Assembly (NCBI RefSeq): GCF_000208745.1
Contig: NC_030852.1
Coordinates: forward strand, 21,163,581-21,227,580
DNA: 64,000 bases
Origin: Theobroma cacao
Taxonomy: Eukaryota > Streptophyta > Magnoliopsida > Malvales > Malvaceae
Direction: 5' to 3'
Shown here: positions 24,635 to 36,693 of the stretch, in pieces
How the letters are laid out: the number at the start of each line of letters is the position of its first letter
Position numbering within the stretch: position 1 is the first letter of the stretch
Position numbers and translations under genes: made by a program
The notes under the pieces: generated by a model
Told to the model about the DNA's origin: nothing
What the model saw: the letters and a program-made list of their open reading frames with translations, nothing else
Databases searched by the model: none

Positions 24635-27600
24635 ATGGCATCCAATATAGGAATGATGGACAGTGCCTACTTTGTTGGAAGGAATGAGATTTTAACGTGG
24701 ATCAACAACAGGCTTCAGCTTAATCTCTCTCGCATTGAAGAAGTAATTTTTTGCCATTGACAGATAAATGTTACTGTTTGTATTTTAATAATTTCATTTT
24801 TCAACTTCATTGTTGATTCTTTTGTTCCTATATAATGCATCCCATTTCTTCATGTGATTTGAGACATTATCCATCAATATGGATGGACACTTAATGTGTT
24901 ACCCAGTGATTCCACTGATTTATTTTCAGAGACATTCTTCCTAGGCTCGCTATTGTAGATAAGGGTAATTTTGAGGGGAGAGAACCGTTTTGCTATGTCT
25001 ATTGTGAAAGATTTACTCTGTCCTGCTGGATGGGATCATAATAAGGGTAACATGGGGTGCACATGGAATACAAATTAGGACCAAAAGGGGGTGATAATTT
25101 GCATATTTTTAATATTTCAATCCGTTGTGCTCAGCCTCCTTGTCCCTGGTAAGGTTTTGATTGTGACATTGTGCTATCCTAGTATTTTTTAAACTTTAAT
25201 GTGGCCACTCTTGGGACTCAAAAGCGTTTGCAGTTTTTCATCCGCAATAATGGCCCTAGGAGATTGGTTGGTTTAGTGAAGTAGTCTATGGTTGTTTGGC
25301 TTTCATATATTCTATTGGAGATGTGTAATATTCATGTGAGGACTTTTGCTTCAGCTTTATTCCTTTGTTTCCAATTTTTTCTCAACTGAAAAATGGCTGG
25401 TTTAACACTGGTGCAGTCATTGTCATTCGCTGATATAATTGCACTATGCTTTTAAGTTTATTCTCTAAAATATTGATGATCATTATTTTTCTTCACTTTA
25501 ACTACTTGTTGCCAGGCTGCATCTGGTGCTGTGCAGTGTCAGATGATAGATATGACCTATCCTGGAGTTGTCCCAATGCACAAGGTTTGAATTAGCCGAC
25601 TTGTCTTCATTTCATCTTCCTTGTGTCTTTTGCTCAATCAGTTTTCGTCATGAAATGATTTTCCTGATTTTAATTAAAATGCAGGTGAATTTTGATGCAA
25701 AGACAGAATATGATATGATTCAAAATTACAAGGTTCTGCAAGAAGTATTCAACAAGTTGAAAATTGAAAAGGTAATTTCCTCTCTATTTACAGTACATTT
25801 TCTTTTCCAGTGTCTAACGTATGAGTTTTCATCCCTTCATTTACTGCACACATTTTAAAAGAATAAAAGAAGAAAAACCATGTGGATGCTTCATCCCATG
25901 TGGTTGTATATGTGTCATTGAAAACCTAATAAAGCAAGCATAAAGTTGAGTTAATTAATGGCATTTAGAAAATTCAATGACATTTCATCTGATAAGCTCA
26001 CATGTGAGTTGCAGTTCTTTTGGTTCGTAGGCCAAAATGCAATTGTGGCTGAATGCTAATAGAAAGTAGAGCAAGAGGTATGATGCCATAGGGGGGATTT
26101 TTAATGAGAACCAGCACTTTGCTTTTGGCCTCACTTGCTTATTGGCATAACAATGGATTGTGCCATATGTTTAGGTGCTTTTCTAGGAAGTGAAGGTTAA
26201 ACTTCAAATGAATTAAGATTTGATCTCAGTCCCTGTGTTGTTCCCTGCCATGAGCAATTGAGTATATGCCAGCACATGAATAGGTCTATAAATTAGTTTG
26301 TCAGTGGTTTTTCTGAATCTTAAACTTGAACATAAAGTAATACTCATTTGGTAGTTTTATTCCATTATGTAGATAAAAGTTATTTCAAATGAGTCACCTA
26401 TAATTTTGTCATATGCAGCATATTGAAGTCAATAGGCTTGTTAAAGGCAGACCTTTGGACAATTTGGAGTTCTTACAATGGTTGAAACGGTATTGTGATT
26501 CTGTGAATGGTGGAATTATGAACGAGTAAGCTATTTTTCCTGTCATTATATACATCTCCTACCCCTCCTCTAGAACTTAACATATTAGTATGTTATAGGT
26601 GAATTGTTTCATCTCTTTTGTGATATCACATTTTCTTGTGTTCTCCTAGGAATTATAATCCTGTTGAACGAAGAGTTAAAGGTGGAAAGGAGCGGAACTC
26701 AAAGGGTTCTCATAAGAGCTCAAAATCTTTGCAAGCAAACAATCTCCATAACTCTGCTTCTGGAGATATAGCCGGCATTAATAAAAACTCTGGTCTGCTT
26801 GTGCAATGCAATTTCTTTTGCATTTTTTGTGCATTCTACTCATGATTGTTCATGCTTACCACTGACTCTCCTAATGGTTGTTTGCTTCTTATTGTGTTAG
26901 TTTCCAAGCAAGGGAAGACAGGTGTAGCAGCAACTTCAGGGGACGTCCCGGCTTTGTCCAAGGAGGTAATAGCATTTAAGCTCTACTTTAGGTTCTTTTG
27001 TCATTTGTTTAATTTTCTTAACGTTTAAGCTTGACATCCCATGCTTTTTGTGCTTATGATGGCTCTCTGACTCAAATTTTGGTTTGTTCCCCCCTTTCAT
27101 AATCGCTTGGTGATTAGGTGCATTGCACTCAGTAAATTTGCCATGGGTTGACTCTGAGCTATTGTTATAAACATTTTTTAATCTCTTGGATGCTTTTCCC
27201 CTCTTCTCTTAGGTCATGTATGCATGTTGCTGTTAGGAAAGTTGAGTAATTCACTGAGTGAACAAGGAAATGATATTCTGTTGTAATTTTGTCATGTGCT
27301 GAGATTTAATGCCTGCATGTTTCTCTTGTACAGATTGCTGATCTTAAGCTCTCTGTTGACCTTTTGGAGAAGGAAAGAGATTTTTACTTTGCTAAATTAC
27401 GTGATATTGAGATACTTTGTCAGACTCCTGAAGTCGAGAATCTCCCGGTAACAGTTCCTTTTAAGCCCTTCTTCACATTTTCTGAACCATGCACATACAT
27501 GCATGCATACCTGTGTATTCATTATGGATGCTTTTACCACTACCATCTTAAGCTCACATAGCATGTCCGTTGGCTGAGTTACCCAGTGGTGGATTTTTGC

Positions 27601-28181
27601 CTAGCTCTAGTTGCTTGTGTTCAAACCCTGGACAAGAAGAGAGGTGCTATTATTCTACAAGGCCGTCGGCAGTTTCATATATTTTAATGTATTAATATGA
27701 TGTTTGACAATCCATAGTATAGTTTATACGCTGGCCAACTATGTCAACCCTTTGCACCCTGTGATGTTAGGAGTTGCTCTGTTATTGATATTTTATGGGA
27801 CTTTGGGCGCTGTTTTGATTTTCAATATTTACATTTTCCTTATTACTCATCCAAGTAGGCATCCTCTCTCAGTATGATGATGTGGAAGGATGTTGAGGTA
27901 AAAGTCAGAAATACAGCATAATTGTTTTTATTATAGTCTTGTGTTTTGTGTCATGGATATGATGTATATTGTTTGTCATGATAATCGAAGTGAAGTTGTA
28001 GTGAGTGGGTCAAAGTATTTCCTTTAAACCCATTTTTCTGATTTGCAAGCTTATTGAAAAATTGCAGATGGCGGTAGCAATAAAGAAAATACTGTATGCT
28101 GCGGATGCAAAAGAATCTGCACTTGAAGAAGCTCAGGAGTATATTAGCCGATCTGCTGAATCGGGTGAAACAGAAGAGTGA
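24635..28181 (+). CDS. EB1: Microtubule plus-end-tracking protein EB1 (EB1A/EB1B type), eight exons
   Basis: Exons: 24635-24742, 25516-25584, 25685-25771, 26419-26525, 26650-26792, 26901-26965, 27334-27447, 28068-28181. All introns are GT-AG and the phases join; 807 nt, 268 residues. Residues about 14-115 are the calponin-homology domain that binds the growing microtubule end ([56 protein letters not shown]). A basic, Ser-rich linker spans about 125-190. Residues about 194-245 form the coiled-coil EB homology domain, with [21 protein letters not shown], which recruits SxIP-type partners. The protein ends in ESGETEE and lacks the EEY/F tail of animal EB1; plant EB1s generally do. It is shorter at the acidic C-terminus than the Arabidopsis A/B proteins. 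The N-terminus, [19 protein letters not shown], is of A/B rather than C type. Confidence 0.95.
27561..27690 (+). repeat. Possible tRNA-derived SINE in an EB1 intron
   Basis: TTGGCTGAGTTACCCAGTGG (about 27570) resembles a Pol III A box and TGTTCAAACCCTGG (about 27618) a B box, spaced as in tRNA genes. The fold is not that of an intact tRNA. The ends are unclear. It lies in the 620-bp intron between exons 7 and 8. Confidence 0.4.
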
Positions 28182-28589
28182 AAGGACAAATGAGCTTTGA
28201 CTAACAAAAGGAGGTGTTGGAAGTGAAGAAACCGCAATAGTCCTTGTGTTGATTATGAAATGCTAGACAAGGGAACTGTGAAAGTGTACCCTAAGACAAA
28301 AGAACGTAGCAATTTCTGCTGTCTCATATGTGCTGGATGATTATGAATAACTTACTAGTGAATAGTGGTAAGAAAACAGCTGTTTGGAGGCTTTCGTGCT
28401 CCTTGTTAGCTTTTATATGTATAATCCATCTGACTTGATAGTTATTTAATCCTTGTTAACATTTCCTCTGCTACAAAATGCATCTGTACCCTTTTTTTGT
28501 TATTATTAATAATTAATGTTGGGGCTGCAATTTTGGCTGTCGATGGAGTGATGGATGAATGGCAACAATTGTTGATTGTAACGATAAAC
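28182..28589 (+). other. Presumed EB1 3' UTR and spacer
   Basis: No coding region. The EB1 3' UTR should lie here; AATAAT-type signals are present around 28508. Confidence 0.4.
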
Positions 28590-29059
28590 ATTTGAACGAA
28601 TCATACAAAAAAAGAGAATAACTGAAACTGTTCGATTTCGATCAATGTGATGGGTCTATTGTAATCTGTTTGATTTGGGCGCTTCTGGTCCAAAATATAC
28701 TTGGTGCAATAAACGAGAGGGTTTGACTTACACAAGGGGTAAGGTTGGATAGAGCTTTAGTAAATGCAGCCTTAAAGTTGTCAACTTACCTCGCATGCAT
28801 TCAGACCATCAACCCTTGTTTGTTCGTTGTCAACAAGTAGCCCCAAAAATGCAACCTGATTGTAATTTCGATTTGAGGAAGCATGGATAGCGCACCTAGA
28901 CTTTGCAGAGTTTATTAAAGACAACTGAAGCCTAGAAGGAACAAATATTACTGCCACGTTGAGTAATCTTGCTTGCTGCAGCTTTGAATAAGTGGCGGTT
29001 TGACTCTTTCCTGAGGTGGAGGAATTTAATTTGGTCTTGTATCAAGAAGATTTGATGTG

Positions 29060-30143
29060 GTTAGGAACGAGACGGTATTTCGCGGAGTGGTGTGGAATGC
29101 TGAACAGGTCTTTGAAATGAATAAGCTCCGAGTTGGTATACGGGCGAAAGCAAATTGGCCCTCAGATTATGGGGCAATGCTGGATACATATGGATTTCCT
29201 ACCATGGATACGGTTCTGAGAGGGTTGAAAAAAATGTAAAAGGGAAGAACAGTGGAGGAAACCACCAAGCAAGATAATGAAATTCAAGCTCAAGTGTGCC
29301 CTGAAAAGGTTAGTATAGGGGGTGTTATGAGGTATGAGAATGGCCTAATAAAAATTTTCTTTTCCAAAGCTATCAGGGTGAAGGATTCAAGTGTGGCAGA
29401 AACTAAAGCTACTAGAGAAGCATTCTTTCTTTTTGCTGCTTCCAAATGGAGCCATTCTCACAAGCTAATTGTTGAGAGCGACTCAAGAAATGCGGCTAAA
29501 TGGACAAGCAAACCGAGCGACGCCTCATGGAGGATAAGGAAGTGGGTACTTCACATCGAAAGACTGAAGAAGGAGATAAAAAGGTGGGAGATCAAGCATG
29601 TATGTAGGTAGAACAACTAGCTGGCTGACAACTTAGCTAAAGAAGGTGTCCAAAGACGAGGAGATCTTGTTAGTGCTTTCGAGTAAGCAATTGCCCCTTG
29701 CGTGTGTGGCTACGTCCTCAGTGTAGGGATGCTGGGAAGGCTGGTGAAAAGCATGTTACAGTGTGCAACCAGGTATTACTTCAATATGCTTATGGCTGTG
29801 AATGATTCCGGATAGTTGTGCATGTGATGTTCTTGTCATTTTGGATATGGGACGTACAGGGAAGGGTTGTGATTAATGTATAGCTGGGATGATATTAACC
29901 CTCTGTTTTTTGTTCTTTTGGCCATGGCCTCGTGTGTTCTGAGGCTTCTGGGTTTTTGACTTAGGTAATTAGGGGATTGATGAGTGCTAAAATGTATATG
30001 GGGAAAGTGTTATGATTTTTGAGTAGATTTTGGTTGTTGTACTTGAGTGGAAGTCTAACAGGACAAAATCTGAAGCTCCTTTCAGAGGTGGAACAATTGT
30101 TCCCTCTATTTCTAATGGACTTCTGAACTTTTTTGAAAAAAAA
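29060..30143 (+). mobile_element. 5'-truncated LINE nested in the older LINE, 16-bp target duplication
   Basis: The direct repeat AAGAAGATTTGATGTG stands at 29044-29059 and at 30144-30159 (up to two A of it may belong to the tail). The insert ends in an A-run at 30136-30145. It holds the linker (MVRNETVFRGVVWN, FEMNKLRVGIRAKANWP) and an RNase H C-terminal part (VAETKATREAFFLFAASKWS; IVESDSRNAAKW; LADNLAKEGVQRR), up to about 29690. A 3' UTR of about 440 bp follows. Frames are nearly open, so this copy is younger than its host. Poly-A plus target duplication plus 5' truncation is the signature of target-primed reverse transcription. Confidence 0.92.
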
Positions 30144-32633
30144 AAGAAGATTTGATGTGCGGCAAAAGATCATAATGGATTGGCTAAAAAACGAGGATGG
30201 TAATACAAAATTTTAGTTAAAGGGAGAGAAAGGACGAAAAAGATCTCTGCACTTAAAAGAGATGATGGGTCCTAGTGCAATGATCAAACCCAATTGGAGA
30301 GAATGGTGATTCAGTTCTATGAACAATTATATGCAGATAATGGCATTGTGGAGTCTTTGCCAAGGAATGATCAATGGATAATAAATGCAGATGCGGTGGA
30401 GGAGATGGCTAATACCAAGAAGTGAAGGATGCTTTATTAGCATGAATCCTAATAAAAGCCCTGGGTTTGATGGGTTCCCAGCAGGATTCTTCCAAAGAAA
30501 TTGGATGAGCATAGGTTCGGACGTTGTAAGGTTTGTGCAAGAAGTATATAACATGGGTTATTCCCCGGTAGAATTGAATCATACTTTGATCACTCTAATA
30601 CCAAATATTGAAGGACCTGAAAAAAAATTCACAATTTCGTCCAATTAGTTTGTGTTCTGTCTCATTGAAGTTGATTAGCAAAGTTCTTATAGACCGTTTG
30701 AGACTATTTTTTAAAAGAATTGACTGAGAAGACTCTATGCAATTTCATTCCGAGTAGGCAAGCAACGGATATTATCATCATTACTGTCGAAGAGGCGATT
30801 CATACCATGAGGAATATGAAGAGAAGAGAGGGGGCCCTTGCCATCAAAATCGACTTAGAAAAAACGTATGATTGTGTGAAATGGAGTTTCTTGTAAGATG
30901 TGTTGGCAGAGGTCGGAATTCCTTCTGCCTAGGTTAATTTGATTACGTTTATGGTGAGAACTCCAACCTTTTCTATCATTTGGAATGGGACTCGTACGAA
31001 TACTTTTTCTCGCACAAGGGGAATTAGACAAGGAGACCCATTATCTCCTTATCTGTTTGTTCTTTGCCTAGAAAAATTGTCTCAATTGATTGACAATAAG
31101 GTATGGTTGGGAAATTGGAGGCCACTACTTTTGACAAGGAATGGCCCTTTCTTAGCTCATGTTTGTTATGCTGACGATTTAGTGTTATTTCGAGTGGCTT
31201 CGACAAAACAAGTTCAAGTTATGATGAAGACCCTTGACAGATTCTACTTGGTTTCAGGTCAAAAGGTTGGTCTTTTTCCAAGTGGAGGTTATTTGTTTCT
31301 TCAAAAGTATCCCCTGTAAAGGCTAAAAATCTAAGTAGCATAGCCAAGACCACCTTGACAAAAGACTTCGGAAAGTATCATGGAGCCCCAACGACAAATG
31401 AAAGGATAACTCAAACCACCTATTCAGAACTGATTAATGAGGTCAAGCTGAGAATGGAAAGCTGGAGCAATAAATACTTATCAGTGGCAGGGAGGATATC
31501 ATTAGTGCAATCAGTGACTAGCACAACGGCGACGTATCCAATGCAAACAACTTTCCTCCTTAAAATGTTATCAAGGAGATCCATTGTTTAAACAGGAGTT
31601 TTATTTGGGGCCATGTAGGAGGTTCACGAAAGATTCATGCTTTGAACTGGGAAAGAATTTGTTCACCAGAGGATGGAGGCGGTTTACAAATCCGAGACCC
31701 TAGAAAATTTTATTTGGCCTTGCTTACAAAAATTGGGTCGAACTTATGGAAACGTAAGTATTGTTTGTGAACGCAACTGTTGAAAAAAAATGACCTCAGA
31801 TCTCAAGATTTTATGTTTGCTAGGGCAAAATCATCAGATTCACATGTGCAGACAAGTATTTTGAAAAGTCAGGATGCACTCTCCAAGGGAGTGGGAGGGA
31901 ATGCATGTGAGCAATGGACATACCACAAAATCTTGGTTGGATACATGGCTTATGAGGTACAATTGGAAAATTCTTTTCTTAAAGCAAGTCATTGGAAACA
32001 AGTTTGGGGTTTAACCAGTTCCGGAGAGGTTGGTATTATTTATTTGGCACTTCTTGTATGAGGCGTTATCTACATCGAAGTGATTTTTGAATCAGACCGT
32101 CTGTGTCATGTCCTCGTTGTGATGCTACAGTTGAGCCTTTAGTGCATACCATGAGGGATTGCAACAAGTCAAGGAATTTGTGGCTTCAAATCCTCCCAGA
32201 TTAATAATATACAGATGATTTCTTCGATGAAGATCTGAAACAGTGGGTGCTGAAAATATATATATAGCGAATAAAATGTCCTTTCATAATATTCCATGGA
32301 GCTATTTGATGACTCTTTCCCTTGGCCTCTAAAATTGCAGCAATAGATTTGAACTAAAGCGAAGGAGGCATGGGATATACTGGGCAGAGAAAATCATCGA
32401 ATTAAGCAGAAATTTCTGATAGCCTGGGAGAAGCCTAAGAAGGGTTACGTCAAACTGAATGTTGATGGCAGCACGAAAAGGTAACTAGGAATGGAGGCAT
32501 TGGTGGTGTGATTAGTGATGACTATGGAAATTGGATTGTGAGTTTCAGTCATAAAATGGGCACTGCCTTTTTCTTTTTCCTTGACAGCTGAGTTATGGGG
32601 CGTATACCATTGTTTGAAACTATGTTGGACCAG

Positions 32634-33740
32634 GGCGGATCTAAATTTTTTTTTAATGATGTCATAATTAAAATAATAATAATAATAATAATTAAAAATA
32701 TATAAATATGCTAAAATTCATAAACTAGATGTTTTAACATTAAATTAAAAAAATATAAATTTATTATATTCATTTAATACTTCAATGTAAAAATATCTAA
32801 AATAATTATAATTATCCACAACGAATTTTCATATTTTGAAAACGATGTATAATAACATCATAGAAACACTATCAAATACATCTTTTTCAATATACGTCAC
32901 TAAACAATCACTCATTCATTCATCACTCATTCAATTGCGTAGTCTGTGCTTTACAAATTTCATTGTTAACAAAGTTTTTTCAATTAACATTGTTATAACT
33001 GATAAGATTAATGCAAGTTTTACCGGTAAATAAACCAAAAGATACAAAGTATTTCTATTTGTCTCGACCGTCTCACCAATTCCATTGACTTCAAAAAACT
33101 CCCTATCCAAACACATGATGCAATGTAGTTTTCAAGTTGATTTTCAAGTGCTACTAAATCGACTGCTGAAAAATCAAAAGGATACAATTGAGCCATACGA
33201 ATCAATCTTTCTTTGTTGAAGGTAAAAAATGAATTGTAAATATGTAAGCACAGAATACAATGAAGTAGCTTTATGTCCAATTCAATGAAACAATTATTAA
33301 GCTTCTCAAGTTGCAAATTTAAAACTTCCTTTGTTATATCAAAATGATAATGATGAAAATTTGATACTTATGAAACTTTACATCTTGACCTTCCTCGAAA
33401 CACAAATGTGGTATCTATATTTGGAATCACTGTCATTACGAGTCTCAAGAATATGACTTGAATTTTTAGAGAGAGAGTAGTTTAGGTTTTCACTTTTTTA
33501 ATAAAATCTTAAATTATAGAAAGAATGTAATCTTTAAATATTAATATATAAATTACTTTTTGATAAATTTACACTTGAAGTCTTTTACCCCACTCTCTAC
33601 AAAATTACAAAAAAAAAAATTAGTGGATTTATTAGTATCATTAACTATATAAAACTCTAGATAAGTAGTGTATAAAGTAAAAAAATTTGGTAAATGAATG
33701 GTGTCATCTGACGCCACTAACCTTAGCATAAGTCCGCCCA
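32634..33740 (-). mobile_element. Relic of a TTF-type hAT transposon inside the LINE RNase H
   Basis: It is flanked by TGGACCAG at 32626-32633 and 33741-33748. Ends are GGCGGATCTAAA on the left and, complemented, TGGGCGGACTTA on the right. The minus strand from 33316 to about 32931 reads ELDIKLLHCILCL, RLIRMAQLYPFDFSAVDLVA and LENQLENYI, then LPVKLALILSVIT and FVKHRLRN. This is the hAT dimerisation domain of zinc-finger MYM/TTF-like transposases. Only this C-terminal part remains, so the copy is internally deleted and inactive. Joining the flanks restores a continuous LINE RNase H frame, which confirms the insertion limits. Confidence 0.85.
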
Positions 33741-34085
33741 TGGACCAGGGGTTTTAGGAAAATCCAAGTGAAGACTGACTCACTGGTAGCATTACAAAGA
33801 GTTTCTAGTCAAGTTTCCTTGTTGGATCCGAATGCCTAGTTGTTGAGAGCTATAAAAGAGTCGCTTCGACAAGATTGAGATTGCTCAATTTCTCATGTAC
33901 ATCGTAAAGCTAATCATTGGATGACTACACATCTTGATAGCCTATCTTTGGGATTACATATTTTCGATTCTCCTCCGATTAATATTTACTCTTGTTTAAA
34001 TGCAGACGGTTTAAGCATATTATGACTTAGAATGGTGTAATAAGGTTTCTTTATTATTTTTCCCTAATAAAAAAATTAAATACCT

Positions 34086-35902
34086 TTAGTTTAAACATGT
34101 ATTTTAAAACTATTAATAATATTTATACATATAATATATTTTAAAAAATATATTATTAATGGTCAGTTATTCTATCAATTAGATTGTAAACTGAAATAGT
34201 TGAATAAAGCGTCTCTCCTAACTAATTAATATCGGGAAAAAAAAAGAAAAATTAAATGGAATTAATCAAATTCATTCAGTTTTAATTAATTATTTCGTTT
34301 TGGACTGATTAATGCTGATCCTAGTGGATACGGAGGAGCTAACTGATCCAACATTAATTGCCATTTCTGGTTATATGTATCTGGAGTTGTCATTGTGTTG
34401 GAAAATGTTAACAACCTCAAAATCAAAGGTGCATGCATAGAAACTGTGAATGACAAACTATCATCATCTTCTTTTGTGTGGTAAAAATAATCTAGGTTCT
34501 AATAAAAGGATCCATTTAATTGTGTTGATAGATGGATTAATTACACATCATATAAAATTCAAAATAAACTTACACCTATGTTTTCATTTGAAATGGTAGT
34601 CGTAATTAAGAGATTTAGGTAGAGACATTTTGAGAAACAATGGTTACAAACAATTAATCTAGGTTCTAAAATTTTGTTTATGCACAAAATCTATTTCACT
34701 TACCAATCAAATGTTCTTTCAAAAGTATTAATATACAGTTAGTTACAAATATTTAATGAGATTTTTCTATCTTCTCATCTTACCTTTCAATAATTCATAA
34801 AATTAGAACACAATTGAGTTTTTTTCACATTCATCTTTGTTTTTCTTTTTTTTTTTTAGTTTAGTTTAATCATTTTCTATTCATTTAATTTTATATTATT
34901 ATTTTTAACTAATACAAAATTATTTTATTTTATTCCTGTTTTTCTTAAATTTATGATTTAATCTGTTCATTTTTTTAATTATTTTTATTTATTAAAAATA
35001 AATTAAAATAGTATCCAATAATTTTAACGTTAATTTTGCATTAAGTTTGCAAAAGAAAAAAAAATACAAAACCTTTTTTATTTGAAAGTAAAGTTGTTAA
35101 AAGCTATTTTAATTTATTTAGACTACTACTTTTAAAACAATTTTACTCAAAATAATACTTGTTACAGAATCTGCAACTAAAGCCGAACTAAGTCCTAAGT
35201 GTGGCCAATAATTCTCTTTGGTTTATCAGGAAACAGAAATAATTTGCTAAACTCTACGAGAACATGATTTGTATGCTAAACTCTACAAGGCTGAAAATAA
35301 TTTGCATGCTTTCTCACTGCCGCTGCGTTGTGCCCACTTATCAATCTTTTCAAGTCAAAAATATATGCATACTCCATCTATAAACCCAAGGAGACAGCCA
35401 CAGAAATTCTAAACTCAGACTTAAAACAATACCAAGTTCCAACCACCCTTCTGCCACCGCCAAGTGTTTTGGCACCATTACCAGGAGCTAACCTCCCTCC
35501 CCCGACCTATACCCCCACCAACACAAAAAGACTTGTAGCAGAAAAATGAAAACATATCAAATTTCTTTCCTATTGACTGTGTCTGTGTTTCTAGAATTCT
35601 CATCCTACCTGCGTGTGTTATATCTTATGAAGACAATTCTTTCTTTAAGGCTTGTACTTGTATAATACCGCAAACCCACAAAAACAAATGAAGAAACTAC
35701 AATACATTTTCAGGTGGAACATTGTGGGAGAATGGAATCTTACTATCCCTCCTTTTATATTGACATTGGCAGACAGAATTTATTCTTCCCTTACAAGCAG
35801 TGCTCAAATACCTTCCTTGATTGTTCTCCCTATGATTCTCACTGTAGAAAAGCCTTGAGGAACACCATTCATCCAAACAGAAATTGGTGATTGTGAAACA
35901 GG
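34086..35902. other. AT-rich intergenic, no gene seen
   Basis: Many A/T runs to about 35160. From about 35200 the composition becomes more balanced and may hold 3' sequence of the RCC1-FYVE gene (a candidate last exon is at 35903-35947). Confidence 0.5.
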
Positions 35903-36693
35903 TTACCCATAAGAACTGGCCAACTCGTTATCAGATACGACTTCACTCTACAATGAGAGCAAATTTTAGATTTTATCAATGACATCCCTGTTATGAGAAA
36001 TATCTGATTCTATTCCTAGGGTTACCAGCAAAATATAGTTAAAAGGGATGCCTGAATAATTGATACATCATCATTATGGTGCCACTACACTCCGATGAAT
36101 TCTTGTCTCATGATGACAAGCCAATATTGGTACAAATATTTTCAGCACATCTCGGTTTAACTTCCAAGTAATACTAGAAATTTGAAGTTCACATTGGTAA
36201 GCATAAGCTTATGCAACAGGTCACAGGGATATGACAAAAGATCTAGTGCAGGTGCAAAAGTAGTGGGGTTTTTTTTCCTTATATAGGCCCATGCATAATA
36301 ATACATAAATAATTTCCTCAAAATGCTAAATTTTACTGCTTAGACTGAAAACTTTTCAAAATGAAAAAGAATGTTTAAGTATTTGTATTTGAAAAGAAAA
36401 CTAGGTTTTATGCTATATTTGAATTCTTAAAGCAAGACAAGTTTGTGAGTCATAGCCTTTCCAGTTCAGACATATATCAAATAAAATGGTTTAAATAAAA
36501 AGACGATGCTTGTACCTGAGTGGAGAAGGTCTCATATAGTTCACTTCTGAGTAAGGGGAAGCATTTTTATATGCGCCCTGTTTGCAATATACTATCCACT
36601 ATTTGCCATCGTATCTCTCAGTGCTGTTTACTTTGCCATTAGATCCTTACTCAAGACGTTGGGCATGTCAAAAGGCTTTTCGTTCTATTTGGG

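Larger units (their letters stand above)
28590..34085 (+). mobile_element. Degenerate LINE (non-LTR retrotransposon), split by two insertions
   Basis: ORF2 parts are readable in order on the plus strand. Endonuclease C-terminus: VRLDRAL near 28744. Reverse transcriptase: NPNKSPGFDGFPAGFFQRNW near 30446, then ELNHTLITLIP, IRQGDPLSPYLFVLCLEKL near 31024 and YADDLVLF near 31168. The thumb region GRISLVQSV is near 31490. Then come CPRCDATVEPLVHTMRDC (zinc-binding) near 32112 and RNase H, KLNVDGSTK near 32452 and AELWGVYHCLKL near 32588. The RNase H resumes at 33749 with GFRKIQVKTDS...VSHVHRKANHW. The tail has AATAAAAAAATTAAA at about 34064. YADD is intact, but stops and shifts occur throughout. 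A younger LINE (29060-30143) and a hAT relic (32634-33740) interrupt it. The 5' end is missing. Confidence 0.9.
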
